Shown one piece after another: positions 56,208-64,000 of a DNA stretch of 64,000 bases. Origin of the DNA: Oceanobacillus sp. CFH 90083 (GTDB lineage: Bacteria > Bacillota > Bacilli > Bacillales > Amphibacillaceae). Below the pieces are notes generated by a model, which saw only the letters and a list, made by a program, of their open reading frames with translations, was not told where the DNA came from and did not search any database. Every line of letters starts with the position of its first letter. Within the stretch, counting starts at the first letter, position 1. The stretch lies in contig NZ_VIYG01000005.1 of NCBI RefSeq assembly GCF_009389585.1, forward strand, positions 186,001 to 250,000, read 5' to 3'. Made by a program: the position numbers and the translations under genes.

Positions 56208-56600
56208 TTAATTTCCTCCCCGAATAACAGATTGCAGACTGCTAAATTTTCCATTCATACGATCAATAAGACTATTATAATAGATTTGATTTTTAGCAAG
56301 CTCTGACATTTCTTTATCAATATCGACATTATTACCATTGTGATTATATGTAGTTGATGTATCTTTTACTATCCGGTAAGGTCTATCTCCCGCAGATCCG
56401 AAGTTCAAGTGACGTTCATTTGTTGTTCTCGCCTGAAGACCATCCATCTCATTTTCCAAAGCAGATCTAAAATTTACTTTTTCAGCTTTATAATTCGGTG
56501 TGTCAGCATTTGAAATATTATTTGAAATAACATTATTTTTTGCAGAAGCATACTGTATAGAATTTTCTAAATGACTAATCGTTCCACTAAATAGGTTCAT
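56208..56600 (-). CDS. flgB: Flagellar basal-body rod protein FlgB
   Basis: A proximal rod subunit, 130 residues (B. subtilis 129), and the first gene of the fla/che operon. It has ENSIQYASAKNNVISNNISNADTPNYKAEKVNF near the N-terminus (about residues 9-41) and VDIDKEMSELAKNQIYYNSLIDRM near the C-terminus. I chose the ATG at 56600; the open frame extends upstream through a region that looks non-coding. A promoter and possible CodY site lie 175-305 bases upstream. Confidence 0.96.
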   Translation of the reverse strand: MNLFSGTISHLENSIQYASAKNNVISNNISNADTPNYKAEKVNFRSALENEMDGLQARTTNERHLNFGSAGDRPYRIVKDTSTTYNHNGNNVDIDKEMSELAKNQIYYNSLIDRMNGKFSSLQSVIRGGN

Positions 56601-56774
56601 TTTCTCATTTACACCTCTTTTTTTATCACAACACCCATAAATGACATTGGTTGTACGAATTAATTTTAAATTAAGTCGCAGACAAAGTCTACGCAATTTC
56701 TACATAATTCTTGTCAAATTTAAAAACAGATCTTCAGGACTAGGTTAAAAGACTCGATTTTTTGTTTTTTATTG

Positions 56775-56791
56775 AATTTTACTGACAAATT
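56775..56791 (-). promoter_or_regulatory. Candidate CodY-binding site upstream of flgB
   Basis: The minus strand reads AATTTGTCAGTAAAATT, an AT-rich near-palindrome resembling the CodY box AATTTTCWGAAAATT (about 4 mismatches in the best 15-base alignment). It sits between the promoter and flgB. CodY represses fla/che in B. subtilis, and codY is the next gene upstream. AT-rich context makes chance matches likely. Confidence 0.35.
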
Positions 56792-56877
56792 GTTTATTTA
56801 ATATCTCGATAAGGGTGGCTTTTATAAGTTTTCATCTCTATAAACCAACACAACCCAGGTATTTAGACCTCTTTTTC

Positions 56878-56906
56878 ATTCTACCCTTTCTAGACAAGGA
56901 ATTCAA
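56878..56906 (-). promoter_or_regulatory. Sigma-A-type promoter for the fla/che operon
   Basis: On the minus strand TTGAAT (56906-56901), 17 bases, TAGAAT (56883-56878), about 280 bases before the flgB ATG. The rest of the 556-bp gap 56601-57156 is AT-rich (about 28-30% GC), contains the codY terminator and a TTGACA at about 56717, and no gene. I looked for a sigma-D promoter; only a weak TCGATATAG (about 56941) is seen. Confidence 0.65.
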
Positions 56907-57111
56907 TATACTCATTTTAAAATAATGTTAAATATAATTTACTATATCGATTTCAGTTTTTTCTAACTAATTAGAGAAGCTCCAATTTAATCATCTTTTT
57001 GACATCCTCCGTTAATGCATTTACCTTCTTTTTTTAGACTTGTTCTATTAAAATTTTTATGATTTTTGACATATTTCTTTCTAAAATTTCATCCTTTACC
57101 TGTATAAAAAG

Positions 57112-57143
57112 AAAAAAAGCTGTGGAGGACCTACCCTCACAGC
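57112..57143 (-). terminator. Intrinsic terminator after codY
   Basis: A 10-bp near-perfect stem (57119-57128 with 57134-57143) and a short loop are followed by seven T on the minus strand. It lies 13 bases past the codY stop, so the fla/che operon is mostly transcribed from its own promoter. Confidence 0.9.
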
Positions 57144-57156
57144 CTTTTTACACTTA

Positions 57157-57936
57157 TTAGCGTGTACGGATTTTTTCTAATTCTACCAAAAATTTATCGT
57201 TCAGTACTTTAATATACGTTCCTTTCATACCAAGTGAACGGGATTCAATAACTCCTGCACTTTCCAGCTTACGCAATGCGTTAACGATAACAGAGCGTGT
57301 AATTCCTACACGATCAGCGATTTTACTTGCCACTAACAAGCCTTCTTTTCCATTTAACTCTTCAAAGATATGATCGATTGCTTCCAGCTCACTGTAAGAT
57401 AAAGAGCTGATCGCCATCTGTACAACAGCTTTGCTTCGTGCTTCCATTTCGATTTCTTCTGTTTTCTCATGAAGAATTTCCATTCCCACAACCGTAGCAC
57501 CATATTCAGCTAACAGTAAATCATCATCATTGAATGTTTCGTTCACACGGCCAATGATTAATGTTCCTAAGCGTTCTCCTCCGCCGATAATTGGAACGAT
57601 TGTCGTATAACCATTTTTAAATAACTCTTTATTTTCAACCGGGAACACCGTATGTTTGTTGTCAATATCAAGGTTTGCCGTAGTCTCACGAATTTCCTGT
57701 AATCCTTCTGTATACTCTGCAGGAAATTGTTTCTCCTCAAGCATTGATTTCATACGATCATTTTCAACCTCTTGATTCACCGCAACACCTAATAACTTAC
57801 CGCGCCGGCTGACAATGTACACATTCCCGCGAATCACATCACGCAGTGACGCTGACATTTCGTTAAAGTTTACCGACTTTCCTGTTGCTGTTTGTAACAT
57901 TGCATTAATTTTTCTTGCTCTCGTTAATAAATCCAT
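57157..57936 (-). CDS. codY: GTP- and branched-chain-amino-acid-sensing regulator CodY
   Basis: The global repressor of stationary-phase, amino-acid and motility genes in low-GC Gram-positives. The 259 residues equal B. subtilis CodY. An N-terminal GAF domain ([15 protein letters not shown] and the ligand loop with [15 protein letters not shown]) precedes a C-terminal winged helix with [28 protein letters not shown] (about residues 203-230). The ATG at 57936 has GGAGG upstream. It is last in the xerC-hslVU-codY operon. Confidence 0.98.
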   Translation of the reverse strand: MDLLTRARKINAMLQTATGKSVNFNEMSASLRDVIRGNVYIVSRRGKLLGVAVNQEVENDRMKSMLEEKQFPAEYTEGLQEIRETTANLDIDNKHTVFPVENKELFKNGYTTIVPIIGGGERLGTLIIGRVNETFNDDDLLLAEYGATVVGMEILHEKTEEIEMEARSKAVVQMAISSLSYSELEAIDHIFEELNGKEGLLVASKIADRVGITRSVIVNALRKLESAGVIESRSLGMKGTYIKVLNDKFLVELEKIRTR

Positions 57937-57964
57937 TTGATATTCCTCCATTCAAAAATTTAAA

Positions 57965-59362
57965 TTATAGTATAAATTGACTTAGATCCTTGTTTTTAGC
58001 AATTACTGAAAGCTTATCATCAACATAGGCACCTGTAATTTCAACTTCAGCCATTGAAATATCAGGAGCTTCATAGGATAGGTCTTCTAATAATTTTTCT
58101 AAGATAGTATGCAGCCTGCGTGCTCCAATGTTATCTGTGTTCTGATTGACATCATAGGCAATTTGCGCAAGTCTTTCTATAGCTTCGTCCGTAAATTTAA
58201 GTTTTATACCTTCTGTTTCTAGCATAAGCTTATATTGCTTTAGCAAAGCATTAGAAGGCTCTGTTAAAATTTGCTTAAATTCATTGATCGTCAGCTTCTC
58301 TAACTCAACACGGATTGGGAATCTTCCCTGCAGCTCCGGAATCAAATCAGAGGGCTTTGACATATGAAAAGCTCCCGCAGCGATAAACAGGATATGATCT
58401 GTCTTTAATGCTCCATGCTTAGTAACAATTGTTGATCCCTCTACAATCGGCAGAATATCTCTTTGCACACCTTCTCTGGAGACATTCGCAGAACCTTCCT
58501 GCTTTCCTGCTACTTTATCAATCTCATCTATAAAAATAATACCTGTTCGTTCAGAGCGCTTAATCGCTTCCTGGGTGACCTCATCCATGTCAACAAGCTT
58601 TTGTGCCTCTTGCCGGGTTAACACTTTTCTTGCCTCCGAAACTGTTAATTTACGTTTCTTTTTCTTCTTGGGCATAAATTGACCAAATGCATCTTGCATA
58701 TTCATCCCCATTTGTTCCATTCCCGAACCTTGCAGCATATCAAACATAGAAGGTGGAATTTCTTCTATTTCAATAGAAACATAATGATCTTCCAGCTCAC
58801 CTAAAGCTAACTGATGGGCAATTCGCTTTCTCTTTGATTTAATTTCTGATTCCTGATTAGAAGCGTCATCTTCTTGATCTTCATCCGGATCGGAAGCTTG
58901 AAACAGCATTTCAAATGGATTCTTCACAGAATTTTTAGATTTTGTTTGCGGGACAAGCAGCTTTACAAGTTTTTGATTCGCCTCTTGTTCAGCCAAGCCC
59001 ATGACATCTTCCATCTTTTCTTCCTTCACCATCCGAACAGCCTTTTCAACTAAATCACGAACCATGGATTCAACATCTCTGCCGACATAACCGACTTCCG
59101 TGAATTTTGTAGCCTCTACTTTAATAAATGGTGCACCGACCAGCTTCGCAAGCCGTCTTGCTATTTCCGTCTTACCTACACCTGTCGGACCAATCATTAA
59201 TATGTTTTTGGGCACAACCTCATCTTGAAAATCTTCCTCCAGCTGCATGCGTCTATAGCGATTTCTTAGTGCTACAGCCACCGATTTTTTCGCTTGCTTC
59301 TGTCCGATAATATATTGATCCAGCTGATTCACTATTTGCTTTGGCGTTAAGTCCACCGTCAT
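57965..59362 (-). CDS. hslU: HslU/ClpY ATPase subunit
   Basis: An AAA+ unfoldase that feeds HslV. The 465 residues (B. subtilis ClpY 467) have Walker [20 protein letters not shown] (about residues 52-70), a pore loop in the [16 protein letters not shown] region and an I-domain (about residues 110-235). Walker [13 protein letters not shown] and the C-terminal sensor region [22 protein letters not shown] follow. The ATG at 59362 follows hslV by 43 bases. Confidence 0.97.
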   Translation of the reverse strand: MTVDLTPKQIVNQLDQYIIGQKQAKKSVAVALRNRYRRMQLEEDFQDEVVPKNILMIGPTGVGKTEIARRLAKLVGAPFIKVEATKFTEVGYVGRDVESMVRDLVEKAVRMVKEEKMEDVMGLAEQEANQKLVKLLVPQTKSKNSVKNPFEMLFQASDPDEDQEDDASNQESEIKSKRKRIAHQLALGELEDHYVSIEIEEIPPSMFDMLQGSGMEQMGMNMQDAFGQFMPKKKKKRKLTVSEARKVLTRQEAQKLVDMDEVTQEAIKRSERTGIIFIDEIDKVAGKQEGSANVSREGVQRDILPIVEGSTIVTKHGALKTDHILFIAAGAFHMSKPSDLIPELQGRFPIRVELEKLTINEFKQILTEPSNALLKQYKLMLETEGIKLKFTDEAIERLAQIAYDVNQNTDNIGARRLHTILEKLLEDLSYEAPDISMAEVEITGAYVDDKLSVIAKNKDLSQFIL

Positions 59363-59405
59363 TAAAAGCTTCCTCCTTTATCAAGATTTCATTAAAAGCA
59401 AAAAC

Positions 59406-59951
59406 TTATTCCAGTACTTCTAACGTAATCTGATCATTGGTAAACACGCAAATATCTCCTGCAACTTCTAATGCTGTTCGCGCAATTTCAGCAGCAGGCA
59501 GCTCAGGTGCTTTTTGAAGCAATGCTCTGCCGGCACTTAATGCATAATTGCCTCCAGAACCTATTGCAAGGATACCATCATCCGGTTCAATGACTTCACC
59601 TGTGCCGGAAACAAGGTACATATTCTCCTTATTCATTACTATCAGCATAGCTTCCAGTCTTCTGAGAACTTTATCAGAACGCCATTCTTGTGCCAATTCA
59701 ACAGCAGCTCTTGTCAGATTGCCATTAAACGCCATTAGCTTGCCTTCGAATTTCTCAAATAACGTGAAAGCATCTGCTACAGAACCGGCAAAACCAGCCA
59801 GAACTTTTCCATTGTATAGCGTTCTTACCTTTTTTGCTTTGTGCTTCATAATAACAGCATTGCCTAATGTGACTTGCCCATCACCACTCATTGCACATTT
59901 CCCGTTATGCTGTACTGCAAATATAGTTGTAGCATGCATTTGAGAGTCCAT
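59406..59951 (-). CDS. hslV: HslV/ClpQ peptidase subunit
   Basis: The proteasome-like peptidase of the HslUV complex, 181 residues as in B. subtilis ClpQ. It has [26 protein letters not shown] near the N-terminus. Four or five residues precede the ATT core, so the mature N-terminal nucleophile could be a processed Thr, or a Ser as reported for B. subtilis. A second in-frame Met lies at residue 5. Further marks are [17 protein letters not shown] and the Gly-rich [16 protein letters not shown]. Confidence 0.95.
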   Translation of the reverse strand: MDSQMHATTIFAVQHNGKCAMSGDGQVTLGNAVIMKHKAKKVRTLYNGKVLAGFAGSVADAFTLFEKFEGKLMAFNGNLTRAAVELAQEWRSDKVLRRLEAMLIVMNKENMYLVSGTGEVIEPDDGILAIGSGGNYALSAGRALLQKAPELPAAEIARTALEVAGDICVFTNDQITLEVLE

Positions 59952-59964
59952 AGATCCACCTCAC

Positions 59965-60876
59965 CTAATTTTTATCATTTGCGCGCGGATGACTTTTCAT
60001 ATAAGCCTTCTTTAGATGCTCTTTAGAAACATGCGTGTATATTTGTGTAGAGGATAAGCTTTCATGTCCCAGCAGTTCCTGTACAGATCTTAAATCGGCT
60101 CCCTCATTCAACATATGCGTTGCAAAAGTATGTCTGAGCTTATGAGGGTGCACTTGTATATTTACAGAAGCTTTTTCAACTATTTTATTTAATACAGTAC
60201 GAATGCCTCTTGTGGTTATCGGCTTCCCTCTTGCATTTAAAAATACATACTCTGTCATGTTATTTGATTTATTCAGTAAATTTATTCTTCCATTGAGCAA
60301 ATACTTTTCCAAAGCCGCTTCTGCAAAGCTGCCGAAAGGGACATAACGCTCTTTTCGTCCTTTTCCTTTTACAAAAATGGTTCCTATTGAAAAATCAATA
60401 TCCTTTATCTGCAATTGCTGACATTCACTGACACGAATCCCGGTTCCATACAGAACCTCCAGCAACGCTTGGTCGCGCTGTCCTAAATCCAACGTCACAT
60501 CACTTACACAAAAAAGCTTCTCCAGCTCTTCTTCATATAAAAACCCAGGGACATGCTTTTCTGCTTTCGGCAGGGTCAGCTGCGTAAACGGATTTTCCAC
60601 CACAATTTTCTCCCGTTCTAAAAAACGGTAAAAACTCCTCAATGAAGATATTTTTCTGGAAACAGACCTTCTGCTTAATGCATCATTATATAATTCTGTA
60701 AGGAATACCCGAACTTCCCGGTAGCTTACGTCCTTTAAATCATTTACATCTTCTCTTTGCATAAAAGCTTCGAATGTTTCTAAATCAGCCCGATAGTATT
60801 GAACCGTATACGGCGAGGCATTTTTTTCAATTTGTAAATATTCTATAAAGTTATCCATATATGGTTTTAAATTCAC
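59965..60876 (-). CDS. xerC: Tyrosine recombinase XerC (CodV)
   Basis: Resolves chromosome dimers at dif with XerD (RipX). The 303 residues (B. subtilis CodV 304) have the N-terminal SAM-like domain (NFIEYLQIEKNASPYTVQYY). The catalytic set is complete: Arg in GTGIRVSE, Lys in GKGRKERYVP, His-Arg in HKLRHTFATHML, His in LLGHESLSSTQIY and the Tyr nucleophile in IYTHV. The start is GTG at 60876, after GAGGTG. It normally follows trmFO, which is absent here. Confidence 0.95.
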   Translation of the reverse strand: MNLKPYMDNFIEYLQIEKNASPYTVQYYRADLETFEAFMQREDVNDLKDVSYREVRVFLTELYNDALSRRSVSRKISSLRSFYRFLEREKIVVENPFTQLTLPKAEKHVPGFLYEEELEKLFCVSDVTLDLGQRDQALLEVLYGTGIRVSECQQLQIKDIDFSIGTIFVKGKGRKERYVPFGSFAEAALEKYLLNGRINLLNKSNNMTEYVFLNARGKPITTRGIRTVLNKIVEKASVNIQVHPHKLRHTFATHMLNEGADLRSVQELLGHESLSSTQIYTHVSKEHLKKAYMKSHPRANDKN

Positions 60877-60909
60877 AAAGAAGTCACCTCTTCATCGTAT
60901 AACGGATAA

Positions 60910-60938
60910 AGCATAGCATACTCCATATAAGAATGCAA
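60910..60938 (-). promoter_or_regulatory. Sigma-A-type promoter for xerC-hslVU-codY
   Basis: On the minus strand TTGCAT (60938-60933), 17 bases, TATGCT (60915-60910), with an extended TG one base before the -10. It lies 34 bases upstream of the xerC GTG and gives this operon its own start after the repeat copy C. Confidence 0.7.
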
Positions 60939-61014
60939 TGAATTTAACGAAATTGTAATAAAATTCAGAAAGGTGCTTGTGTTTAAGAAAATTCAATGAA
61001 GGAACCAAAAGCGT

Positions 61015-61305
61015 AAAGCGCCCGTTTAAAAACGTAGAGATTACGCCCCGAGCTGTGGGGTAGTTTACCTTGGCCGAACTTTCTTTCATTTAAGAGATAA
61101 AGGAAACTTGCCCCTCTAGGGATATGTCGACGTCAGGCCTTAGCGGGGGCTTAGTCAACCTTGCTTCATCTAGAGCCGATGTTGACTTTCCCCATAGGCA
61201 TAAGTGCGACTTTAGCTCTGCCTAGGCATGCCGGCTTGCCAATCCTAAATCCTCTTTAATGTCATGAAATCTCTAAAATTTGACGCTTGGAGCTGGACAT
61301 GGCTG
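61015..61305 (+). repeat. Dispersed structured repeat, copy C (diverged)
   Basis: About 290 bp in the 717-bp gap between xerC and topA, in the same orientation as copy A but with more changes. Shared blocks are AGCGCCCG, AAAAACGTAGAGA, GATAAAGGAAAC, TGCCCCT, GACGT(T/C)AGGC, TTGACTTTC and GGCATAAGTGCGACT. The rest of the gap (61306-61569) is AT-rich and shows no gene. Confidence 0.8.
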
Positions 61306-61569
61306 TTCTTGAATAAGAATTAAATCATCCAAATTAGATATTTACCTATGCAAAAATCATTGGCAGGATGTCAGAGTGTATATAAGCGCCGGCCTTCTTT
61401 TTTCTTTTCTATTGTCAAGATGTTAAAAAGGGCTGTAGCGGCGTGTTTCAATCATTAGGAGCACTATCATTGGACATGCTCTGTAAAGGGAAATACCTTA
61501 CCAAATAGAGATTATAATAACAATTATAATTTTAGTCAACTTTAAGGTTCTTTATACGATTTTAAATAC

Positions 61570-61601
61570 AAAAATAGCCGATCAGATGACCGGCTATTTT
61601 T
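61570..61601 (-). terminator. Intrinsic terminator overlapping the topA stop codon
   Basis: A perfect 11-bp stem (61570-61580 with 61591-61601) and 10-base loop; the TAG of topA (61596-61594) lies inside the first arm of the minus-strand hairpin, which ends in TTTTT. Termination is therefore immediate and the stop codon is part of the structure. Confidence 0.9.
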
Positions 61602-63672
61602 GTGCAACTTCCTTATACTCACAATTGGAGCATTGAACTTGTGTTTCTTTTTTACTTTTCTTTTCAACAAGCATGGATTCACATTTTGGACAGGTTCTGG
61701 CAATGGGCTTATCCCATGAAACAAAATCACATTCCGGAAACTGATCGCAGCCATAGAATGTCCGCTTTTTCTTTGATTTTCTTTCTACCACATCACCTTT
61801 ATGGCATTTCGGACAAGTGACACCTATTTTCTTCAAAATTGGCTTGGTATTTCGGCAATCAGGAAAATTAGAACACGCTAAAAACTTGCCATACCGCCCC
61901 ATTTTATATACCATTTCATGACCGCATTCTTCACAGTCTATTCCTGCAGGTTCATCACGTATTTCTACCTTTTCCATTTCAGCTTCTGCTTTTTCAAGTC
62001 GCTTACTGAAGTCCTGGTAGAATTCATCAATAATTTGAATCCAGACTGTTTTCCCTTCTTCAATGGAATCTAAGTCTGTTTCCATTTTCGCAGTAAATTC
62101 CGCATCAATGATTTCCGGGAAAAACTCTTTGACAAGCTCACAGACGATCGTACCCAGCTCTGTTGGTACAAATCGTTTGTTATCCATTGATACGTAGCCT
62201 CTGCGCTGAATCGTATCTAAAGTCGGCGCATATGTTGATGGACGGCCAATCCCCAGTTCTTCCATAGTTTTAACCAGCCTCGCATCTGTATAACGTGGGG
62301 GCGGCTGTGTGAAATGCTGATTTGGCTTGACTTCTGCTGCTTCCACCTTCATGCCTTCTTCCAGATCCGGCAATATTTTATCTTCCAGCTTCTTATTATC
62401 ATCATTGCCTTCCACGTACACTTTCATAAAACCCTTGAATTTAATTTTGGAACCAGTTGCACGAAACTCTACACCATTATTCAGCAGCTGCACGGTCATT
62501 GTATCCATGACAGCCGGAGCCATTTGGCTGGCAACAAAGCGCTCCCAGATAAGCTTATATAGGCGCAGCTGGTCTCTAGATAAAATATTTTTTAATTCTT
62601 TGGGATCACGCAGAGTGGAGGTTGGGCGAATAGCCTCATGGGCATCTTGGGCACCACTTTTATTTTTAGCTGGACCTTGTTCACCAAGATAATTTTCTCC
62701 ATAGTTCTTTTTGATATATTCTTTTACTTCTTCCTTGGCTCCATCTGAGATTCTTGTGGAATCTGTACGCATATATGTGATCAGACCTGTAATGCCGCCA
62801 GAAGAACGGCCTAAGTCTATTCCTTCATATAATTGCTGGGCAATCATCATCGTTTTCTTGGCCCGGAAATTAAGCTTTCTTGCCGCTTCCTGTTGAAGAG
62901 ATGAAGTCGTAAATGGAAAAGCAGGATTCCTTTTTCTTTCTCTTTTCTTCACACTTTGAATAGTGAATTCTTTTCCATCTAATTTCTTCTTAACCTCTTC
63001 TACATCATCGTTTGTCTGAAGCTTGGTTTTTTTACCGTCAATACCGTAAAAGGAACCTTCAAATCTTTCCTCTCCTTTTGCAAATATGGCATCGATAGAC
63101 CAGTATTCTTCAGGCTTAAAATTCTCAATTTCTTTTTCTCTATCAATAATCATTTTTAATGCAACAGACTGCACACGCCCTGCACTCAAGCCTTTTTTTA
63201 CTTTCTTCCATAATATCGGGCTGATATTATAGCCTACTAATCGATCCAGGATACGCCGGGCCTGCTGGGCACCTACCAGGTCTAAGTCTATTGGACGAGG
63301 GTGCCTAAACGACTCTTTAATAGCATCCTTCGTAATCTCATTAAAAACAACACGGCATTTTGACTGTTCATCAACATCTAATGCATGTGCTAAATGCCAT
63401 GCAATCGCTTCTCCTTCACGATCCGGATCGGCTGCGAGATAGATTTTTTTTGCTTTTTTGGCTGATTTTCTTAAATCCTTCAGTATATCCCCTTTTCCCC
63501 GTATGGTAATATACTTTGGTTCATAATTTTCTTCCACATTTACTCCCATTTGACTTTTAGGCAAATCACGAATATGGCCCATGGAAGCTTTTACTGTATA
63601 TTTTTTTCCTAAATACCGTTCAATCGTCTTCGCTTTTGCAGGCGACTCAACGATAACAAGATAATCTGACAT
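61594..63672 (-). CDS. topA: DNA topoisomerase I
   Basis: Relaxes negative supercoils. The 692 residues (B. subtilis 691) have the TOPRIM domain ([17 protein letters not shown] at the N-terminus; [13 protein letters not shown] about residue 82) and the active-site Tyr in [12 protein letters not shown] (about residue 297). Three C-terminal four-Cys zinc motifs start at CEEC, CPKC and CPKC (from about residue 580). The ATG at 63672 follows GGGAGG. It has its own promoter downstream of dprA. Confidence 0.98.
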   Translation of the reverse strand: MSDYLVIVESPAKAKTIERYLGKKYTVKASMGHIRDLPKSQMGVNVEENYEPKYITIRGKGDILKDLRKSAKKAKKIYLAADPDREGEAIAWHLAHALDVDEQSKCRVVFNEITKDAIKESFRHPRPIDLDLVGAQQARRILDRLVGYNISPILWKKVKKGLSAGRVQSVALKMIIDREKEIENFKPEEYWSIDAIFAKGEERFEGSFYGIDGKKTKLQTNDDVEEVKKKLDGKEFTIQSVKKRERKRNPAFPFTTSSLQQEAARKLNFRAKKTMMIAQQLYEGIDLGRSSGGITGLITYMRTDSTRISDGAKEEVKEYIKKNYGENYLGEQGPAKNKSGAQDAHEAIRPTSTLRDPKELKNILSRDQLRLYKLIWERFVASQMAPAVMDTMTVQLLNNGVEFRATGSKIKFKGFMKVYVEGNDDNKKLEDKILPDLEEGMKVEAAEVKPNQHFTQPPPRYTDARLVKTMEELGIGRPSTYAPTLDTIQRRGYVSMDNKRFVPTELGTIVCELVKEFFPEIIDAEFTAKMETDLDSIEEGKTVWIQIIDEFYQDFSKRLEKAEAEMEKVEIRDEPAGIDCEECGHEMVYKMGRYGKFLACSNFPDCRNTKPILKKIGVTCPKCHKGDVVERKSKKKRTFYGCDQFPECDFVSWDKPIARTCPKCESMLVEKKSKKETQVQCSNCEYKEVAQK

Positions 63673-63724
63673 GTACGTTCCTCCCATAATGAGGTTGACA
63701 ATTTACGAATAGAAATCGTTCCTA

Positions 63725-63753
63725 ATATTATAGATAGAATACGATTTTGTCAA
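63725..63753 (-). promoter_or_regulatory. Sigma-A-type promoter for topA
   Basis: On the minus strand a perfect TTGACA (63753-63748) is followed by TAATAT at 17 bases (63730-63725), overlapping TATAAT at 15 bases (63732-63727). It lies between the dprA stop and topA with a leader of about 45 bases. Confidence 0.8.
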
Positions 63754-63756
63754 ACA

Positions 63757-64000
63757 CTATTTATTGAATAATTCAATATCATCTTGAAAATAGTAATTCC
63801 ATTCTGTGTAAATATCTTCCGCTGATTGAATTAATTTTGCACCATCCTGAATGATTTCATTACAACCAGTGCACTGTTTTATAAGCGGATTGCCTGGCAC
63901 AGCAAATACGTCTCTGCCTTGATCAAGAGCCTGGTCTACTGTAATCATTGTACCGCTCTTTTGCATTGCTTCTATCACTAAGGTTCCCATTGTCAAACCG
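63757..64000 (-). CDS. dprA: DNA processing protein DprA/Smf, C-terminal part
   Basis: The C-terminal ~80 residues of the RecA/ssDNA loader used in transformation; the gene continues beyond the window edge. The family motif QSGTMITVDQALDQGRDVFAVPGNP is present with one change (KSGT), followed by CNEIIQDGAKLI. The end carries an acidic extension after the Rossmann fold and no DML1-like winged helix is evident. dprA-topA is the standard order. Confidence 0.92.
   Translation of the reverse strand, partial: GLTMGTLVIEAMQKSGTMITVDQALDQGRDVFAVPGNPLIKQCTGCNEIIQDGAKLIQSAEDIYTEWNYYFQDDIELFNK

Noticed and set aside
56935-56965. Possible sigma-D promoter (TCGATATAG) before flgB
   Set aside because: The -10 is partly right but there is no TAAA at the required spacing, so I do not list it.
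61514-61534. ATTATAAT-AACA-ATTATAAT palindrome, like a Fur/PerR box
   Set aside because: The spacer is 4 bases rather than 1 as in PerR/Fur boxes, it lies in a very AT-rich gap, and it is downstream of topA with no gene to control close by.

Overview
The window is a stretch of core chromosome from a low-GC, endospore-forming, flagellated member of the Bacillaceae. Gene order, protein lengths and sequence resemble Bacillus subtilis at topA-codY-fla/che-rpsB-polC-pnpA-spoVF-tepA. Together with the style of the intergenic repeats, this suggests an Oceanobacillus/Virgibacillus-type halotolerant bacillus; the genus is my inference. Every gene but one (a 54-codon zinc-ribbon gene at 1150-1314) is on the minus strand, so the region reads biologically from 64000 down to 1.

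In transcription order: the 3' end of dprA and topA; then xerC-hslV-hslU-codY (60876-57157); then the roughly 25-kb fla/che operon (56600-31129), 32 genes from flgB to a swrB-like gene. It encodes the hook-basal body, the type III export apparatus, the C-ring, FlhF/FlhG, chemotaxis proteins and sigma-D. Next come rpsB, tsf, pyrH, frr; uppS and cdsA; rseP (rasP); polC; rimP-nusA-ylxR-ylxQ-infB-ylxP-rbfA; truB-ribF; rpsO; pnpA; ylxY-mlpA-ymxH; the dipicolinate synthase pair dpaA-dpaB with asd and dapG (aspartate/DAP pathway, spore DPA); and finally tepA and ylzJ.

Regulatory signals visible in the sequence include good sigma-A-like promoters for topA, xerC, fla/che, rpsB, rpsO and pnpA, a sigma-K-like promoter before dpaA, and intrinsic terminators after topA, codY, rpsB, frr, rbfA, rpsO, pnpA and dapG. 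A two-hairpin leader precedes rseP, and a candidate CodY site precedes flgB.

The window is not obviously a mobile or defence island. What stands out is between the genes. A dispersed structured repeat of about 270-330 bp occurs three times (16.2 kb, 30.8 kb inverted, 61.0 kb), with a fragment at 18.9 kb. There is also a MITE-like 207-bp element with 12-bp terminal inverted repeats (26844-27050), an 80-bp hairpin element between rpsB and tsf, and a 63-bp inverted-repeat element near 6.0 kb. Compared with the B. subtilis order, several expected genes are absent from their usual slots: cheA, dxr, proS, trmFO, dapA and rnjB. The missing cheA inside an otherwise complete fla/che operon is the most functionally striking of these. 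I found no new multi-gene system; the repeat family and the cheA gap are the best leads.
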